The notes beneath the pieces are model-generated. The model searched no databases. It was not told the origin of the DNA and was given only the letters and a program-made list of their open reading frames with translations. From NCBI RefSeq assembly GCF_001653565.1, contig NZ_LYPB01000048.1:1-64000 (forward strand): a stretch of DNA of 64,000 nucleotides. The letters are read 5' to 3'. The number at the start of each line of letters is the position of its first letter. The first letter of the stretch is position 1. Origin of the DNA: Paenibacillus oryzisoli. Lineage in GTDB: Bacteria; Bacillota; Bacilli; Paenibacillales; NBRC-103111. This document shows, in pieces, positions 7,930-17,747 of this stretch. Made by a program: the position numbers and the translations under genes.

Positions 7930-9432
7930 TTGAGCCAAACATCGATGACATCATCTGCGGCTATGAACTTAGAGAAACTTCAACAATGCTATACCGAGAA
8001 TGAGTTGCTTGTCGTTAGAAACCTTATTCATTCGGATTTGGACTGTGGAGCATTCATCGTATATTTAACGATTCTCGTGGATGAAAAGAGATTAAATGAA
8101 CAAATCATCCGAAAAATCAACTTGGATTTATCAGCAAATAAAGATAAACGACATATACAAAAAACAATCCTTCAAACCCTGTATTCGCTAGGCGATGTAC
8201 AAGTACTTACGGATATGAATGAAATCGCGAGTCATGTTGCTGATGCCAATTTCGTTATTTTTATGGATGGACATTCTGAAGGATATGCCATGAGTCTGCC
8301 CGGTTACGAGACCCGAGCAATTGGCGAGCCACAGCTTGAACTTAACGTACGCGGTCCACGAGAAGGCTTTTCTGATGATTTGCAAATCAATCTAGGAATG
8401 ATTTTTCGACGAATGAAATCATCAAATTTGAAAGCGAAAATGGTTCAATTAGGACAAGAGAGTCAAACTAAAGTGATGATTCTCTACCTTGCGAATGTTG
8501 TAGATAACGATGTGCTACGTGAGCTCATGCGGAGAATTGAAGCAATCAAAATCAAGACGCTGGTAGATAGTACACAAATTGAAGAATTGATCCAAGACAG
8601 TACTTTCTCACCATTTCCACAGATCTTGGATACGGAAAGACCTGATCGTGTCGTCACTGCGGTAAATCGAGGGAAGATCGTAATTATGATGGACGGGTCG
8701 CCAAATGCCCTAATTGCGCCAAGCACATTCTTTGAAATACTTCATCCTTCAGAAGATCTGTATGAACGATTTTACTTCGCTAATTTAATGAGAGCCATAC
8801 GATTGGTCACCTTGTTTATTTCCTTGATGGGACCTTCTCTCTATATAGCCTTAACGACGTTTCATTTAGAGATGATTCCAACCCCACTTATGATGACTTT
8901 TCTCTCCGCAAAAGCAGGGATACCATTTCCTACATTCATTGAAGCGATCATAATGGAATTATCTTTCGAGGTTCTAAGAGAAGCAAGTTTGCGTTTACCT
9001 CGCGTTGTGGGGCAATCAGTCAGTATCGTTGGTGCTCTTATTATAGGCGAAGCTGCTGTACAATCGGGGATTGTGTCACGCCCGATGGTCATTGTAGTTG
9101 CAATGACGGGTATAGCTTCCTTTACAGTTCCGTCCTTTAGTACAGGAATCTCATTTCGCATATTACGGTTTCCGTTAATGGTTCTTGCGGCCAATCAAGG
9201 TATATTTGGTGTATCTGTGGGTTTATTTCTGATTATCTACCACTTATGTTCCTTAAGATCCTGTGGGGTTCTTTTTCTAGATCCGCTTGGATCGGATAAA
9301 TGGAAGAATGTTCTGAAAGAAATTTTTCTATTCCCAGTTAAGTTTAGAAAAGTTTCGTCTCGCCAAAATGTAAAGTTGGGAGATTCTTTAAAACGTCCAA
9401 CCAAATATTTGTCCGGAAAAGAGTGGGATTAA
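7930..9432 (+). CDS. gerKA: Spore germination receptor A subunit (GerA/GerKA family)
   Basis: A 500-residue GerA-family protein, the A subunit of a nutrient germinant receptor in the inner spore membrane. An N-terminal soluble region precedes the conserved FMDG..EGYAMSLPGYETRAIGEP and REGF motifs. A membrane part follows from about residue 285 to 420 (RAIRLVTLFISLMGPSLYIA, SIVGALIIGEAAVQSGIVS). The start is TTG with GGAGGAGG at 7912-7919. It is the first gene of a four-gene operon (A, C, D-like, B). The family assignment is firm; the kind of germinant is not readable. Confidence 0.93.
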   Translation: MSQTSMTSSAAMNLEKLQQCYTENELLVVRNLIHSDLDCGAFIVYLTILVDEKRLNEQIIRKINLDLSANKDKRHIQKTILQTLYSLGDVQVLTDMNEIASHVADANFVIFMDGHSEGYAMSLPGYETRAIGEPQLELNVRGPREGFSDDLQINLGMIFRRMKSSNLKAKMVQLGQESQTKVMILYLANVVDNDVLRELMRRIEAIKIKTLVDSTQIEELIQDSTFSPFPQILDTERPDRVVTAVNRGKIVIMMDGSPNALIAPSTFFEILHPSEDLYERFYFANLMRAIRLVTLFISLMGPSLYIALTTFHLEMIPTPLMMTFLSAKAGIPFPTFIEAIIMELSFEVLREASLRLPRVVGQSVSIVGALIIGEAAVQSGIVSRPMVIVVAMTGIASFTVPSFSTGISFRILRFPLMVLAANQGIFGVSVGLFLIIYHLCSLRSCGVLFLDPLGSDKWKNVLKEIFLFPVKFRKVSSRQNVKLGDSLKRPTKYLSGKEWD

Positions 9433-9433
9433 T

Positions 9434-10597
9434 TTGAAGAGAGTTGTTCGGCCAATACTATTATGTATAACTTTGATTCTAACTGAAGGATGCTCGGGCG
9501 ACGCTAACGAAATCAGTGATATTGCACTAGATACTGCGGTAGCCATTGATTATGATCAAAAATCAAAACAATTTACATTTACAACATTTTGCGTTCTGCC
9601 TTCAAACTCAAGTCAAGAAAAAGCAGGAGCATTTAACCAATGGATAACAAGTGAAACAGGAAGTACGCTGTTAGAGGCAGGTAAAAAAATGCGGGCTCAT
9701 GCAGGAAAAAATGTCATTTTTCAGCACAATAAATTTTTCATCATTGGAGAGGACGCGGCACGGTATTCTTTATATGAGGTAGTAGATTATCTAACAAGAA
9801 AACGTGAGTTCCGAATTACATCCTTCCCGATCATAACTAAAGGTCAAGCTTCATCTAAATTAAGATTAAAATCCGAGTCGGGAGATATCATTTCGAATGA
9901 TCTATTAGGTCAAATACGTAACAATAAACTTCTCGGACAGAGTTCCCCACTCATTTTAAAAGACTTTGTTAACTTTTTCTCTGATCCTTATCGTGGTTTC
10001 GTAGCAGCCAGTTTAGTTGTGAAACCATCTCAAACCAAACCCAATGATGTACTAATACTGCGTGGAGGCGCAGTGATATACAAGGAGAAATTGGTTGATT
10101 GGTTGGATGGGAACGATGTTGTAATGGTTAACATTTTATCAAATAAAAAAATATGGAGGAGTCTAGAATTCCCTGGGGATATTAAATTGGAATCTGACAT
10201 CCATTTTACTTCTATATTTCATGTATCTGATTCAGCAATTCACAGTGAGTTTGTGAACGGCTTGCCAGTCATGAAAATTGATATGAAATTAAATGCATCC
10301 ATCGAAAGTGTGAATCGAGATATGAACGTTATTGATTCGGAAACCATTAAACAGATGGAGAGAGCCGCTACTGAGCATATTGAAGAATCATTGAGAGCAA
10401 GTTTGGACCATCTTCAAAAAAATTTAAAGGTAGACATCCTAGGATTCTCTGAAATTATGATACAACACCAACCAAATGAATGGAAATCCATTCAGAAGGA
10501 GTGGGAAGATATTTTTCCTACAATACCTATACAAATTCACGCCTCAGTTAAAATAGACAAAGCGGGTATGACCACGTCCATTGGAGGAGGGCATTAA
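9434..10597 (+). CDS. gerKC: Spore germination receptor C subunit, lipoprotein (GerKC family)
   Basis: A 387-residue GerC-family lipoprotein. The N-terminus has basic residues, a hydrophobic stretch and the lipobox LTEGC with the lipidated C20, so the protein is anchored to the outer face of the inner spore membrane. The ISDIALDTAVAIDYD and GGAVIYKEKLVDWL regions fit the family. The start is TTG one base after the A-subunit stop, indicating translational coupling, and the stop overlaps the ATG of the next gene. Confidence 0.93.
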   Translation: MKRVVRPILLCITLILTEGCSGDANEISDIALDTAVAIDYDQKSKQFTFTTFCVLPSNSSQEKAGAFNQWITSETGSTLLEAGKKMRAHAGKNVIFQHNKFFIIGEDAARYSLYEVVDYLTRKREFRITSFPIITKGQASSKLRLKSESGDIISNDLLGQIRNNKLLGQSSPLILKDFVNFFSDPYRGFVAASLVVKPSQTKPNDVLILRGGAVIYKEKLVDWLDGNDVVMVNILSNKKIWRSLEFPGDIKLESDIHFTSIFHVSDSAIHSEFVNGLPVMKIDMKLNASIESVNRDMNVIDSETIKQMERAATEHIEESLRASLDHLQKNLKVDILGFSEIMIQHQPNEWKSIQKEWEDIFPTIPIQIHASVKIDKAGMTTSIGGGH

Positions 10598-10827
10598 TGG
10601 TAAATAGTTTTTTTATGATCGGTTCTCTCATTTATGGAATCTTTTTTTTGTTCCATTTGCTCAAAAAGTCATCATCTGATGCCATTTTAATGTTGGTATT
10701 ATGTTGTTTTATTGGAGGTTACTTTGCTCCATATTATGGCGAAAAATGGCCAACAGTTGAAAGTTTGTATAATATTTTGTATACACCAATATCAGCATAC
10801 ATAAATCAAGAATTGTTAAAAAAGTGA
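10597..10827 (+). CDS. Small membrane protein, probable germinant-receptor D subunit
   Basis: A 76-residue protein with two predicted membrane helices (residues 5-22 and about 29-48) and a short hydrophilic C-terminus. Its ATG overlaps the stop of gerKC, and the B-subunit gene starts 15 bases after its stop. Small two-helix proteins encoded inside ger operons are known as D subunits that modulate receptor activity. The assignment rests on position, size and topology, not on a clear sequence motif. Confidence 0.65.
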   Translation: MVNSFFMIGSLIYGIFFLFHLLKKSSSDAILMLVLCCFIGGYFAPYYGEKWPTVESLYNILYTPISAYINQELLKK

Positions 10828-10842
10828 ACAGGTGGGATCTAA

Positions 10843-11946
10843 ATGGCAGGCTTAGAAAAAATATCTCATATACAGTTCAGTTGTCTATTATTCGGATTTA
10901 TTGCAGGATTCGAAGGTCTATTTCTAACAGAAGTGAAAGTATTAAAGCAGGACGTTTGGATGGCTAATGTTTTAAATATAGGTATGGGAATTGGCGTACT
11001 GTCTCTCATTTATTTTGTTCAACGGCAGTATCCGCAAATAGATTTGGCCGAAATTTGTAATAAAGTATTGGGGAAATGGGTTGGCAAAGTTATGCTTTGC
11101 ATTTATCTTCTGTATAATCTAGAAACCGCTTCTGGAGGATTTCGAGCATTGTCTATGTTCTACAGAACAATTATATTGCCCAATACACATGCAAATGTTC
11201 TGATCTTTACTTGTGCTATTTGTTCTACATATGGTGTATTTATAGGTCTTGGCTCATTAGCTCGAACCAATATGGTTGTCTTGCCATTTTTCTTAATGGG
11301 TTTTCTTATTACTTGCCTATTTGTATTACCTGAAATCCAAACTAACCCATTCCTTCCTCCATTTCAAAGTAAAATATCCGAAGTCATCATACAGGGAATG
11401 CACATATTTACATTTAACTTTTCTGAAGTAATTACATTTGGTTTTCTAATGTCAAGAGTTGAGCGACCCAAAAAAATATTTGTAAGCGCTATGGTTGCCA
11501 TTATTATGTCAGGGATTTACATGATCATAATTACGTATTTGACTCTTGGTTCATTAGGTTTCAACTATATTAAGACCTCAACATTTCCATTTTTCACAAC
11601 CATACAATTAGTGAAATTTGGAGAATACTTAGAAAGAATTGAAGTCATACTTATCGGATTATGGACGGTTCTTACATTACTCTACGTCGTTGTTATGCAA
11701 TATGTGTTTACACTAGTGTTAGCAAACATTTTTAACATAAAGGAAAAAAGACCTTTTGTATTTGTAGTTGGTCTGCTATTTTTTGCTCATGCTAGTAGAA
11801 GTTATATTCGAACAGCAGATCACTTCACATATGGAGATACTATATACCCTGTATCTTCGTTGCTCCCATGTCTCATTCTCCCGATTTTACTAGCAATAGT
11901 TACAGTGTTCCGAAAGAGAAGTAAAGAACGTATACGTGGAACCTAA
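10843..11946 (+). CDS. gerKB: Spore germination receptor B subunit (GerKB-family permease)
   Basis: A 367-residue polytopic protein of the endospore germination permease family, related to amino-acid transporters of the APC superfamily, with about ten hydrophobic segments. The order A-C-D-B differs from the classical A-B-C order but is common in Paenibacillaceae. A C-terminal relic of a second permease of this type may exist at 22735-22920. Confidence 0.93.
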   Translation: MAGLEKISHIQFSCLLFGFIAGFEGLFLTEVKVLKQDVWMANVLNIGMGIGVLSLIYFVQRQYPQIDLAEICNKVLGKWVGKVMLCIYLLYNLETASGGFRALSMFYRTIILPNTHANVLIFTCAICSTYGVFIGLGSLARTNMVVLPFFLMGFLITCLFVLPEIQTNPFLPPFQSKISEVIIQGMHIFTFNFSEVITFGFLMSRVERPKKIFVSAMVAIIMSGIYMIIITYLTLGSLGFNYIKTSTFPFFTTIQLVKFGEYLERIEVILIGLWTVLTLLYVVVMQYVFTLVLANIFNIKEKRPFVFVVGLLFFAHASRSYIRTADHFTYGDTIYPVSSLLPCLILPILLAIVTVFRKRSKERIRGT

Positions 11947-12014
11947 CAATTCAAATCTAAAGGTTCACATATAAGGCATTGAATACTATCATTTGGGGAG
12001 TTGAATTATCTAAC

Positions 12015-12704
12015 ATGAAAAAGCCGAGGAATTTATCAAATCTTAAAATTTTTGATTTACTTACACAAGCAGACTTAGAGCAAATTGAACAAATGGCAAT
12101 CATGACAAATACATGGCCTAAAAACTCTTTAATACAAACACCAGAAAGCAAAAGTGATGGATTGTTTTTTGTTCTTGAAGGTATGATTCGATTGTCTAAA
12201 TCAAACACGGCAGGAAAGCAATATACGGTTGGTATTTTGGGGCCAGGCAGTATTTACGGCGAAATTAGCTCGCTCTCTTTTGGTACTAATGGAAATTATA
12301 TGGAAACTATTGAAGAAACACATATCTGTACTATTCATAAGGCCCAGTTTGAGCAATTTTTAAATACACATCCAGAATTCAGTTGGAAACTCTTAGAAGA
12401 GTTGAGTAATCGGTTACTTGACCGGGACGAAGTATTGGAAAAACTGGCATTAAGTGATCTTCGTGGTAAAGTTCTATTTTTTCTAACAAAACTGTCTAAA
12501 AAATTTGGAGTTGAAGAGAATGGTTACCAGAAAATTGATTTACCTCTGACACATCAGGAATTAGCCAACATGATTGGTGCTACTCGAGAATCGGTTTCTT
12601 TAGTTCTTCAGGAACTTTCTAATGATGGTGTAATTATTACGGGAAGAAAAAAAATTATAGTGAAAGAAGATATGGCTAGAGAATTGATGGAAACCTATCA
12701 ATAA
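12015..12704 (+). CDS. Crp/Fnr-family transcription regulator
   Basis: A 229-residue regulator with an N-terminal cyclic-nucleotide-binding fold (GLFFVLEGMIRLSKS ... LGPGSIYGEISSLS) and a C-terminal winged helix (LTHQELANMIGATRESVSLV as recognition region). No cysteine cluster for an Fe-S cluster is seen, so an Fnr-type oxygen sensor is unlikely and the effector is unknown. The frame is open from a TTG at 11979, but GGGGAG at 11995-12000 favours the ATG at 12015. It stands alone behind the ger operon with no obvious target. Confidence 0.85.
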   Translation: MKKPRNLSNLKIFDLLTQADLEQIEQMAIMTNTWPKNSLIQTPESKSDGLFFVLEGMIRLSKSNTAGKQYTVGILGPGSIYGEISSLSFGTNGNYMETIEETHICTIHKAQFEQFLNTHPEFSWKLLEELSNRLLDRDEVLEKLALSDLRGKVLFFLTKLSKKFGVEENGYQKIDLPLTHQELANMIGATRESVSLVLQELSNDGVIITGRKKIIVKEDMARELMETYQ

Positions 12705-12804
12705 ATAAGTAAAATGATATTTTTTGTTAATTTGCAATTTAACTTATTGAAGTCTTAATCAAAAATGAGATAAGAAGGTATAAAACCGTGATTTGCTACA
12801 ATGG

Positions 12805-12893
12805 ACTAACCTAAGTAGGAACTATAGCTTAATCAAGAAACGGCTGCCGATGAATCGGCGGCCGTTTCTCAACTAAAGGGCAGTAGAGCGTGG
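12805..12893 (+). repeat. Intergenic hairpin repeat, copy 1
   Basis: The left box is degenerate (CTAACCTAAGTAGGAACTATAGC). The hairpin GAAACGGCTGCCGA / TCGGCGGCCGTTTC is perfect apart from one wobble. The right box reads ACTAAAGGGCAGTAGAGCG. A second right-box-like string (TTAACGAAGGGCAGTAAAGC) lies at about 12997-13016. The hairpin probably also terminates the Crp/Fnr gene. Confidence 0.75.
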
Positions 12894-13139
12894 TGAAACG
12901 ACTATTTAATCATGCCTTTTGTAGATAAGGTTCCTCGGTTCCCCGCGCTGCTGTTTGAGCGTATCACAACACGCAGCCGGTATAATCAGTAGTCTGATTA
13001 ACGAAGGGCAGTAAAGCAGAATCAAGCTACTTTTTTTGTTTGTCAAAATAATCACACAATTCATTCAGGAGATATCCATATTTTTCATGTAAAATAATTA
13101 TGTAACGGATTACATTCTTGGAGTCTTGGAGGACAACAT

Positions 13140-14073
13140 ATGGCAGTTTATTCAATTCTTCCTGGAAGACATTCATTGCACGGTTCTTTCTCACGAGATT
13201 TTGGACCTATATTAACTATTGATTCAGGGGAGATCGTTCGTTTCAGTACTCTTGACGCTGGATGGGGGCTCGAGCCATATTCAGCGTCAGGCGTTCGTAA
13301 AAAATTTGAACCTAGAGAATGTCCTCGCGACGGTGGTCACGCTCTTTGTGGACCTGTGACCATTCGAGGGGCTGAGCCTGGTATGATACTCGAAATAAAA
13401 ATTAATGAAATTCGCCAAGGTTCATGGGGGTGGAATAGTGCAGGAGGGTTCCCTCATCCAATAAATAAAAGCTTAGGTATTCATGAAGGCGAGGAATTTC
13501 ACCTTAATTGGAAATTAGATGCAAGTTCAATAATTGGAACAAGCGATAAAGGACACAAGATAGCATTGCGTCCCTTTATGGGAGTAATGGGGATGCCACC
13601 TGATGAACCTGGGATTCATTCCACTTTTCCTCCCCGCTCCTGTGGAGGGAATATCGATTGTAAAGAATTAATTGTAGGAAGCACATTGTATCTTCCAGTT
13701 CCTGTATCGGGGGGGCTATTCTCAGTCGGAGATGGACATGCGGCGCAAGGGGATGGAGAAGTGGGATGTCCAGCATTAGAGTGCCCAATGGAATTAGTGG
13801 ACCTTACGTTTTCCATTAGAGAAGATATTCGTTTAACCATGCCTCGAGCAAAAACACCTACGGCATGGGTCACAATGGGCTTTCACGAAGATTTGAACGA
13901 AGCATCCATAATCGCGTTAGAAGGCATGGTTAAATCTCATGAGTGAAATATTTGGGTTTGAACGTAAAGAAGCCTTAGCTTTAGCTAGTCTTGTCGTTGA
14001 TTTAAGGATTACACAAATTGTTAATGGAGTTCGAGGAGTGCATGCTGTACTTCCACACGGTTCGATCAGGTGA
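13140..14073 (+). pseudogene. Acetamidase/formamidase, interrupted by one frameshift
   Basis: The first 268 codons encode an acetamidase/formamidase (FmdA/AmdA) family enzyme, which releases ammonia from short amides. Visible motifs include GGHALCGPVTIRGAEPGM, GVMGMPPDEPGIHSTFPPR and GGLFSVGDGHAAQGDGEVGC. The frame stops at 13946, but a +1 shift restores MSEIFGFERKEALALASLVV and ends at 14073, the normal family C-terminus. Removing one A from the AAA at 13932-13934 gives a continuous protein of about 310 residues. It is a recent inactivation or a sequencing error in a short A run. Confidence 0.85.
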
Positions 14074-14430
14074 TAGGAAGCAACTATTTAAGTGATATGT
14101 TTTCCAAATGGCATATTCATCACTTTCGAGATACAAGTGTTATAGCTGAAGAAGAAAATGGAAGTATTGTAGGATTTGTTATGGGATTCTTATGGCAAAC
14201 TGGACGAGTGCTATACGAAGAGTCTTCAAAAACCGTCGGAATGCTAGGAAGGAATGTGATTCGATGAGTGACAGCTCCTACAAATAAGTATTCTATAGCA
14301 TTTCATAAGCGAATGGGATTTGCAATCTGAACCACAAGAACAGGAATTTGAAGGATTCCCTGTATGTCTTAATTATGATGGTCACGATGCTATGAGGGTA
14401 GTTTTTAAGAAGGTGCTAGTTCGGAAGTGA
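14070..14430 (+). pseudogene. GNAT acetyltransferase, degraded
   Basis: The first frame (14070-14267) contains FRDTSVIAEEENGSIVGFVM, a typical GNAT beta-strand pair. After a stop, other frames continue with NKYSIAFHKRMGFAI and EPQEQEFEGFPVCLNYDGH, the acetyl-CoA-side FHKRMGF motif and a common tail. At least one frameshift and a small internal deletion separate the pieces, and the start is fused to the end of the acetamidase. Not functional as it stands. Confidence 0.65.
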
Positions 14431-14435
14431 ATTGA

Positions 14436-14454
14436 CCTAACGGAGAACGATAGC
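14436..14454 (+). repeat. Isolated left box of the intergenic repeat
   Basis: CCTAACGGAGAACGATAGC is the best-preserved left box in the window, but no hairpin or right box follows. It directly follows the GNAT relic, as expected of a decayed unit. Confidence 0.6.
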
Positions 14455-14591
14455 ACAACGATACCAGGCGCTTACATCAAGGAAGCTTGTCCAGTTTATG
14501 GGCGCAAGAACCAAAGAAAGATAGTGATTTCCATGGATTTCCTTTATATAATGAGGAGAATATATGATCGTAATTGGGAGGACGGTAGTCG

Positions 14592-15374
14592 ATGGGTGCG
14601 ATAGAAACGAATAAGTTCAATCATGAATTAGTGGATCATATCCCGATCATCTGGGAGGAGCCGGATGGGGAGCGAAATGGGCACCTAGTCATCTGGCTTC
14701 CGGGGCTGACCGGCGGCAAGGACGGACTACGTCCACATCTGCGGATGTTCGCTGACGCTGGCTTCATAGCTTTATCGTACGATCCTTACGAACACGGAGA
14801 GCGGATGAGGGAGAGCCGCGAGTTGTTTATCGGTAAACTAAGAAGTAACAAGCGCCGTTATTTCTGGCCGATGATAGCAATGACGGCGGAGGAATATCCG
14901 CGAGTGATCGACTGGGCGGTAGAACGATTTGGGCTGACCGGCAGCGTGATGGCCGGGGGCATCTCGATGGGCGGCGACATCGCCTTGGTAGCGGCAGGGC
15001 TAGACAATCGGATCACCGCTGTCGCTGCCTGCATCTCAACGCCAGATTGGTTACGTCCGGGTACGGATGAAGAAGAGAGCCATCCGGATACGTACGCCTG
15101 GAATTGTTATCACCGCTGCAATCCACTCTCGAATACGAGCAAATATGAACATGCTCCCGCGATTCGCTTCCTGAACGGGGCGAAAGATGGTCATGTGCCT
15201 CCCGACGGAGCTCATAGATTTAGGGCGGCGGTGTTGAACCATTATGCGGCATGCCCAGAACGTTTCGAGATTACCGAATTCGATGCCGCTCATCAATTTA
15301 CCGATGGCATGTTGAACGGCGCACTAGACTGGTTCGTCCGGCACACCGCAAATTCCGGCTCCCAAAAGGTTTAA
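14592..15374 (+). CDS. Alpha/beta hydrolase, dienelactone-hydrolase-like
   Basis: A 260-residue serine hydrolase. The first strand and oxyanion region is VIWLPGLTGGKDG, the nucleophile elbow is GGISMGGD (serine near residue 125), the acid is in NGAKDGHVPP and the histidine in DAAHQF. The substrate is unknown. The gene has an upstream GGGAGG and is clearly more GC-rich than the flanking relics, which suggests separate acquisition. Confidence 0.8.
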   Translation: MGAIETNKFNHELVDHIPIIWEEPDGERNGHLVIWLPGLTGGKDGLRPHLRMFADAGFIALSYDPYEHGERMRESRELFIGKLRSNKRRYFWPMIAMTAEEYPRVIDWAVERFGLTGSVMAGGISMGGDIALVAAGLDNRITAVAACISTPDWLRPGTDEEESHPDTYAWNCYHRCNPLSNTSKYEHAPAIRFLNGAKDGHVPPDGAHRFRAAVLNHYAACPERFEITEFDAAHQFTDGMLNGALDWFVRHTANSGSQKV

Positions 15375-15568
15375 ATTCCCATAAATTCTGAGCTATCGGG
15401 TACGACAGCTCCATAAACTCCACAAGTAGGCTGCCAAAAATGATGATCGGCAACCTCGTCGCGCTAACTGGGAACGAGAGTTTAAACAAGTGAAGTCAAC
15501 AGCAAGATAAAACGCCTGCCAATATGAACTAGGTCATTTTTAGTGGAGGAATATGGAGCACTTAAACG

Positions 15569-15964
15569 ATGATCAAAATATTATTTCTGAAATTACGAGA
15601 ACTAAAAAAAGTACTTAAATTTATAATTTCAATTGTATTGTTGCTCATTTGTTTAATTAGTTATGGGATTTACTGGGCTTTCTTTGATATGAATCTTCTC
15701 CCGACAGGGGATTTAATTGATCAATCAAGCTCTCCTAATGGCAAATATACAATGAATGCTTACATAACTAGTGGAGGGGCAACGACTGACTTTGCTGTAA
15801 GAGCAGAACTTGTTCTCAACAAAAGCTCTAAGAACAAAAAAAATATTTATTGGAATTATAGAGAAGAGAATGCATATATCGAACGGATTGACGATAATAC
15901 TGTTAGAATTAATGATCATGATTTAAAATTGCCAAATGAGAAATATGATTTCAGGAAAGATTAA
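15569..15964 (+). CDS. Membrane-anchored protein, DUF5412-like
   Basis: A 131-residue protein with one N-terminal membrane helix (FIISIVLLLICLISYGIYWA) and an extracytoplasmic domain. The order LPTGDLIDQSSSPNGKYT, TSGGATTDFAVRAEL, NIYWNYRE and a final DNTVRINDHDLKLP matches the DUF5412 family as I remember it. The function is unknown. It is an AT-rich single gene followed by a copy of the intergenic repeat. Confidence 0.6.
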   Translation: MIKILFLKLRELKKVLKFIISIVLLLICLISYGIYWAFFDMNLLPTGDLIDQSSSPNGKYTMNAYITSGGATTDFAVRAELVLNKSSKNKKNIYWNYREENAYIERIDDNTVRINDHDLKLPNEKYDFRKD

Positions 15965-15984
15965 GCTTTCTATTAAAGGAATAC

Positions 15985-16075
15985 CACTAACGGTTAACGA
16001 TATTAAAAGTAGGGAGAAGATAGCCGTGATCAGCAGCTGCTCCCTATTTTATTGAAGTATTGGGCAGGATACTTC
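15985..16075 (+). repeat. Intergenic hairpin repeat, copy 2
   Basis: The left box is CACTAACGGTTAACGAT, the hairpin is TAGGGAG ... CTCCCTA enclosing CAGCAGCTG, and the right box is GAAGTATTGGGCAGGATACTTC. In this copy the right box is itself a near-palindrome (GAAGTAT / ATACTTC). Confidence 0.7.
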
Positions 16076-16250
16076 AATAAATTTGGTATTCTATACTGAG
16101 AATCAAATTCGATCAGGAGGAGCTCTAAGGGGGCTATACTTCCGACAAATATCGCTTCTCCTGTGTATTGGTATAAATTGAATGAAAAAGCGGAGATCAA
16201 AAATCTCCGCTTTCTTGAACAGATTCAATTGTTTATTCTATAGCTGCCGC

Positions 16251-17102
16251 TTAATGAAGCGTCTTAGGAAAACCTTCTCGCCATGAAGCAAACCGCGGAC
16301 TCCAGCCATTCCGAAGTGCTTTTGCATTAAGCGCTCCACGTTCTCCTCTCATGCTTCCTGGCATTCTCTTGGGTTCAGGAGCGTTAAGGGATTTCGCATA
16401 GACTGGCACCCATTCGGTACCCGCTGCTGGATCGCTATCCACAATGTTATATGTTCCTGTGGGCCATTCCAGTGCCAAAACAGCTGCAAATGCGGCGTCT
16501 TCTGTATGCACAAAAGAAGTGACGCCGTCATTAGCTGGCAAGTTCCCAAGCCGAACTTGCTCTGCGAAAAATCCATTTGAATCGTACCAGGTCCCTTCAC
16601 CGTAAAGCACGCCATATCTAAGAATGACATACTCCAACATTTCCGCAGTGGTTTTTTCCAACGCATGAACACCGTTCACGCTTGTGAGTTGCGGTTCCAG
16701 AGCCTCAAAGTCTAGTGGACAATCCTCCGTTGCCGGCCCTTCTCCGGGAGCATAGGTCATTGTGATGCTTTGCGAGATCATCCGGCGAACGCCAGCGGCG
16801 AGCGAAGCATCCACTAAGTTTCTCGTTCCTTCCACGCGAATTCTTGCATTGGCGGATGGATCCATAGCCTGCAGCGAAGTCAGTTGGTGAATGACTATCT
16901 CTGGGGAAGTTTCGGCAAGTACGCTGAACAGATTCTTGCGATCATATACATCCGCTAGGACGAATGAAGCACCAGCTTTCATTAAACTTTCAGCATGCTC
17001 TGGATTACGTATTAGCCCAATCACTTCATGTCCCTTTTGTACAAGCATCGGAATGAGTACCCTCCCGATGACACCACTTGCTCCAGCAACTAAAATTTTC
17101 AT
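16251..17102 (-). CDS. NAD-dependent epimerase/dehydratase family protein
   Basis: A 283-residue extended-SDR protein with the N-terminal Rossmann motif GASGVIG (residues 7-13) and the late RYGVLYGEGTWY segment. The catalytic YxxxK appears as HALEK near residue 148, so the tyrosine is replaced by histidine while the lysine remains. Loss of the tyrosine suggests an atypical reaction or a non-enzymatic NAD(P)-sensing role. The gene is GC-rich, stands alone and ends next to repeat copy 2. The substrate is unknown. Confidence 0.8.
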   Translation of the reverse strand: MKILVAGASGVIGRVLIPMLVQKGHEVIGLIRNPEHAESLMKAGASFVLADVYDRKNLFSVLAETSPEIVIHQLTSLQAMDPSANARIRVEGTRNLVDASLAAGVRRMISQSITMTYAPGEGPATEDCPLDFEALEPQLTSVNGVHALEKTTAEMLEYVILRYGVLYGEGTWYDSNGFFAEQVRLGNLPANDGVTSFVHTEDAAFAAVLALEWPTGTYNIVDSDPAAGTEWVPVYAKSLNAPEPKRMPGSMRGERGALNAKALRNGWSPRFASWREGFPKTLH

Positions 17103-17747
17103 TTTTTACTGCCTCCTTTATCTATTTTTAATTAAGACCAATCTGTTATCGCATTTGTGACAAAAGATGCGATAAGTGCTACATTAATATTCTTTACGCG
17201 GAACGATAGCACCACGACATGAAGGTAAACGACTACACGATCGGTTACTTTTGTTCGTTGAAATAAAGGAATAGAGAATCAGTTATTGGGGATAATACCC
17301 CAAAAATAATTGAAAGATTTATGTATGGCGCTCCACCTCGGCGAGAACTACAGGCCCTGATTCTGATGGCATATATCCGTAATCATTGGCCATTAAGCTA
17401 GAACCGCGCTTGCTTGCTCCGGCAGCTTCGACCCAATCGTCGTTCGTGCTTCTTCAATCGTTTGCTGCCCGTTCGCACATCCGTTCATCGCCTTGACGAC
17501 CTCGTCGCGCACGAAGCGTTTCACGAACTGATTGGCCGCCCTTTCGGAATTTTCAGAATGCGCAGGTGGATCGCTTCGGAAGGGATATCGCCCTTGGCTA
17601 GGGTGGCGCCCTGATATTCCCAGCACATCTCGATGCGTCTGCTTGCGTTCCGGAACTTCTATATGTCATTATATCCGGGAGGGGCGCTCTGTAAATCTAT
17701 CACTTGTAGAATTTAATAAATTAAATAGAGATAAGGAGTTGAAAGGG
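17103..17747. other. Intergenic region with decayed sequence
   Basis: About 645 bases before the sigma-factor start. A left-box string GGAACGATAGC sits at 17200-17210. On the minus strand 17393-17530 reads FVKRFVRDEVVKAMNGCANG and continues to a stop. This could be the C-terminal relic of an extracellular solute-binding protein, but the match is weak. No intact gene is supported. Confidence 0.35.

Noticed and set aside
12015-12704. Fnr-type iron-sulfur oxygen sensor
   Set aside because: The Crp/Fnr protein shows no N- or C-terminal cysteine cluster needed for an Fe-S cluster.
17393-17626. Minus-strand frame possibly ending a solute-binding protein
   Set aside because: Only about 40 residues look protein-like, and the match to solute-binding proteins is impressionistic.
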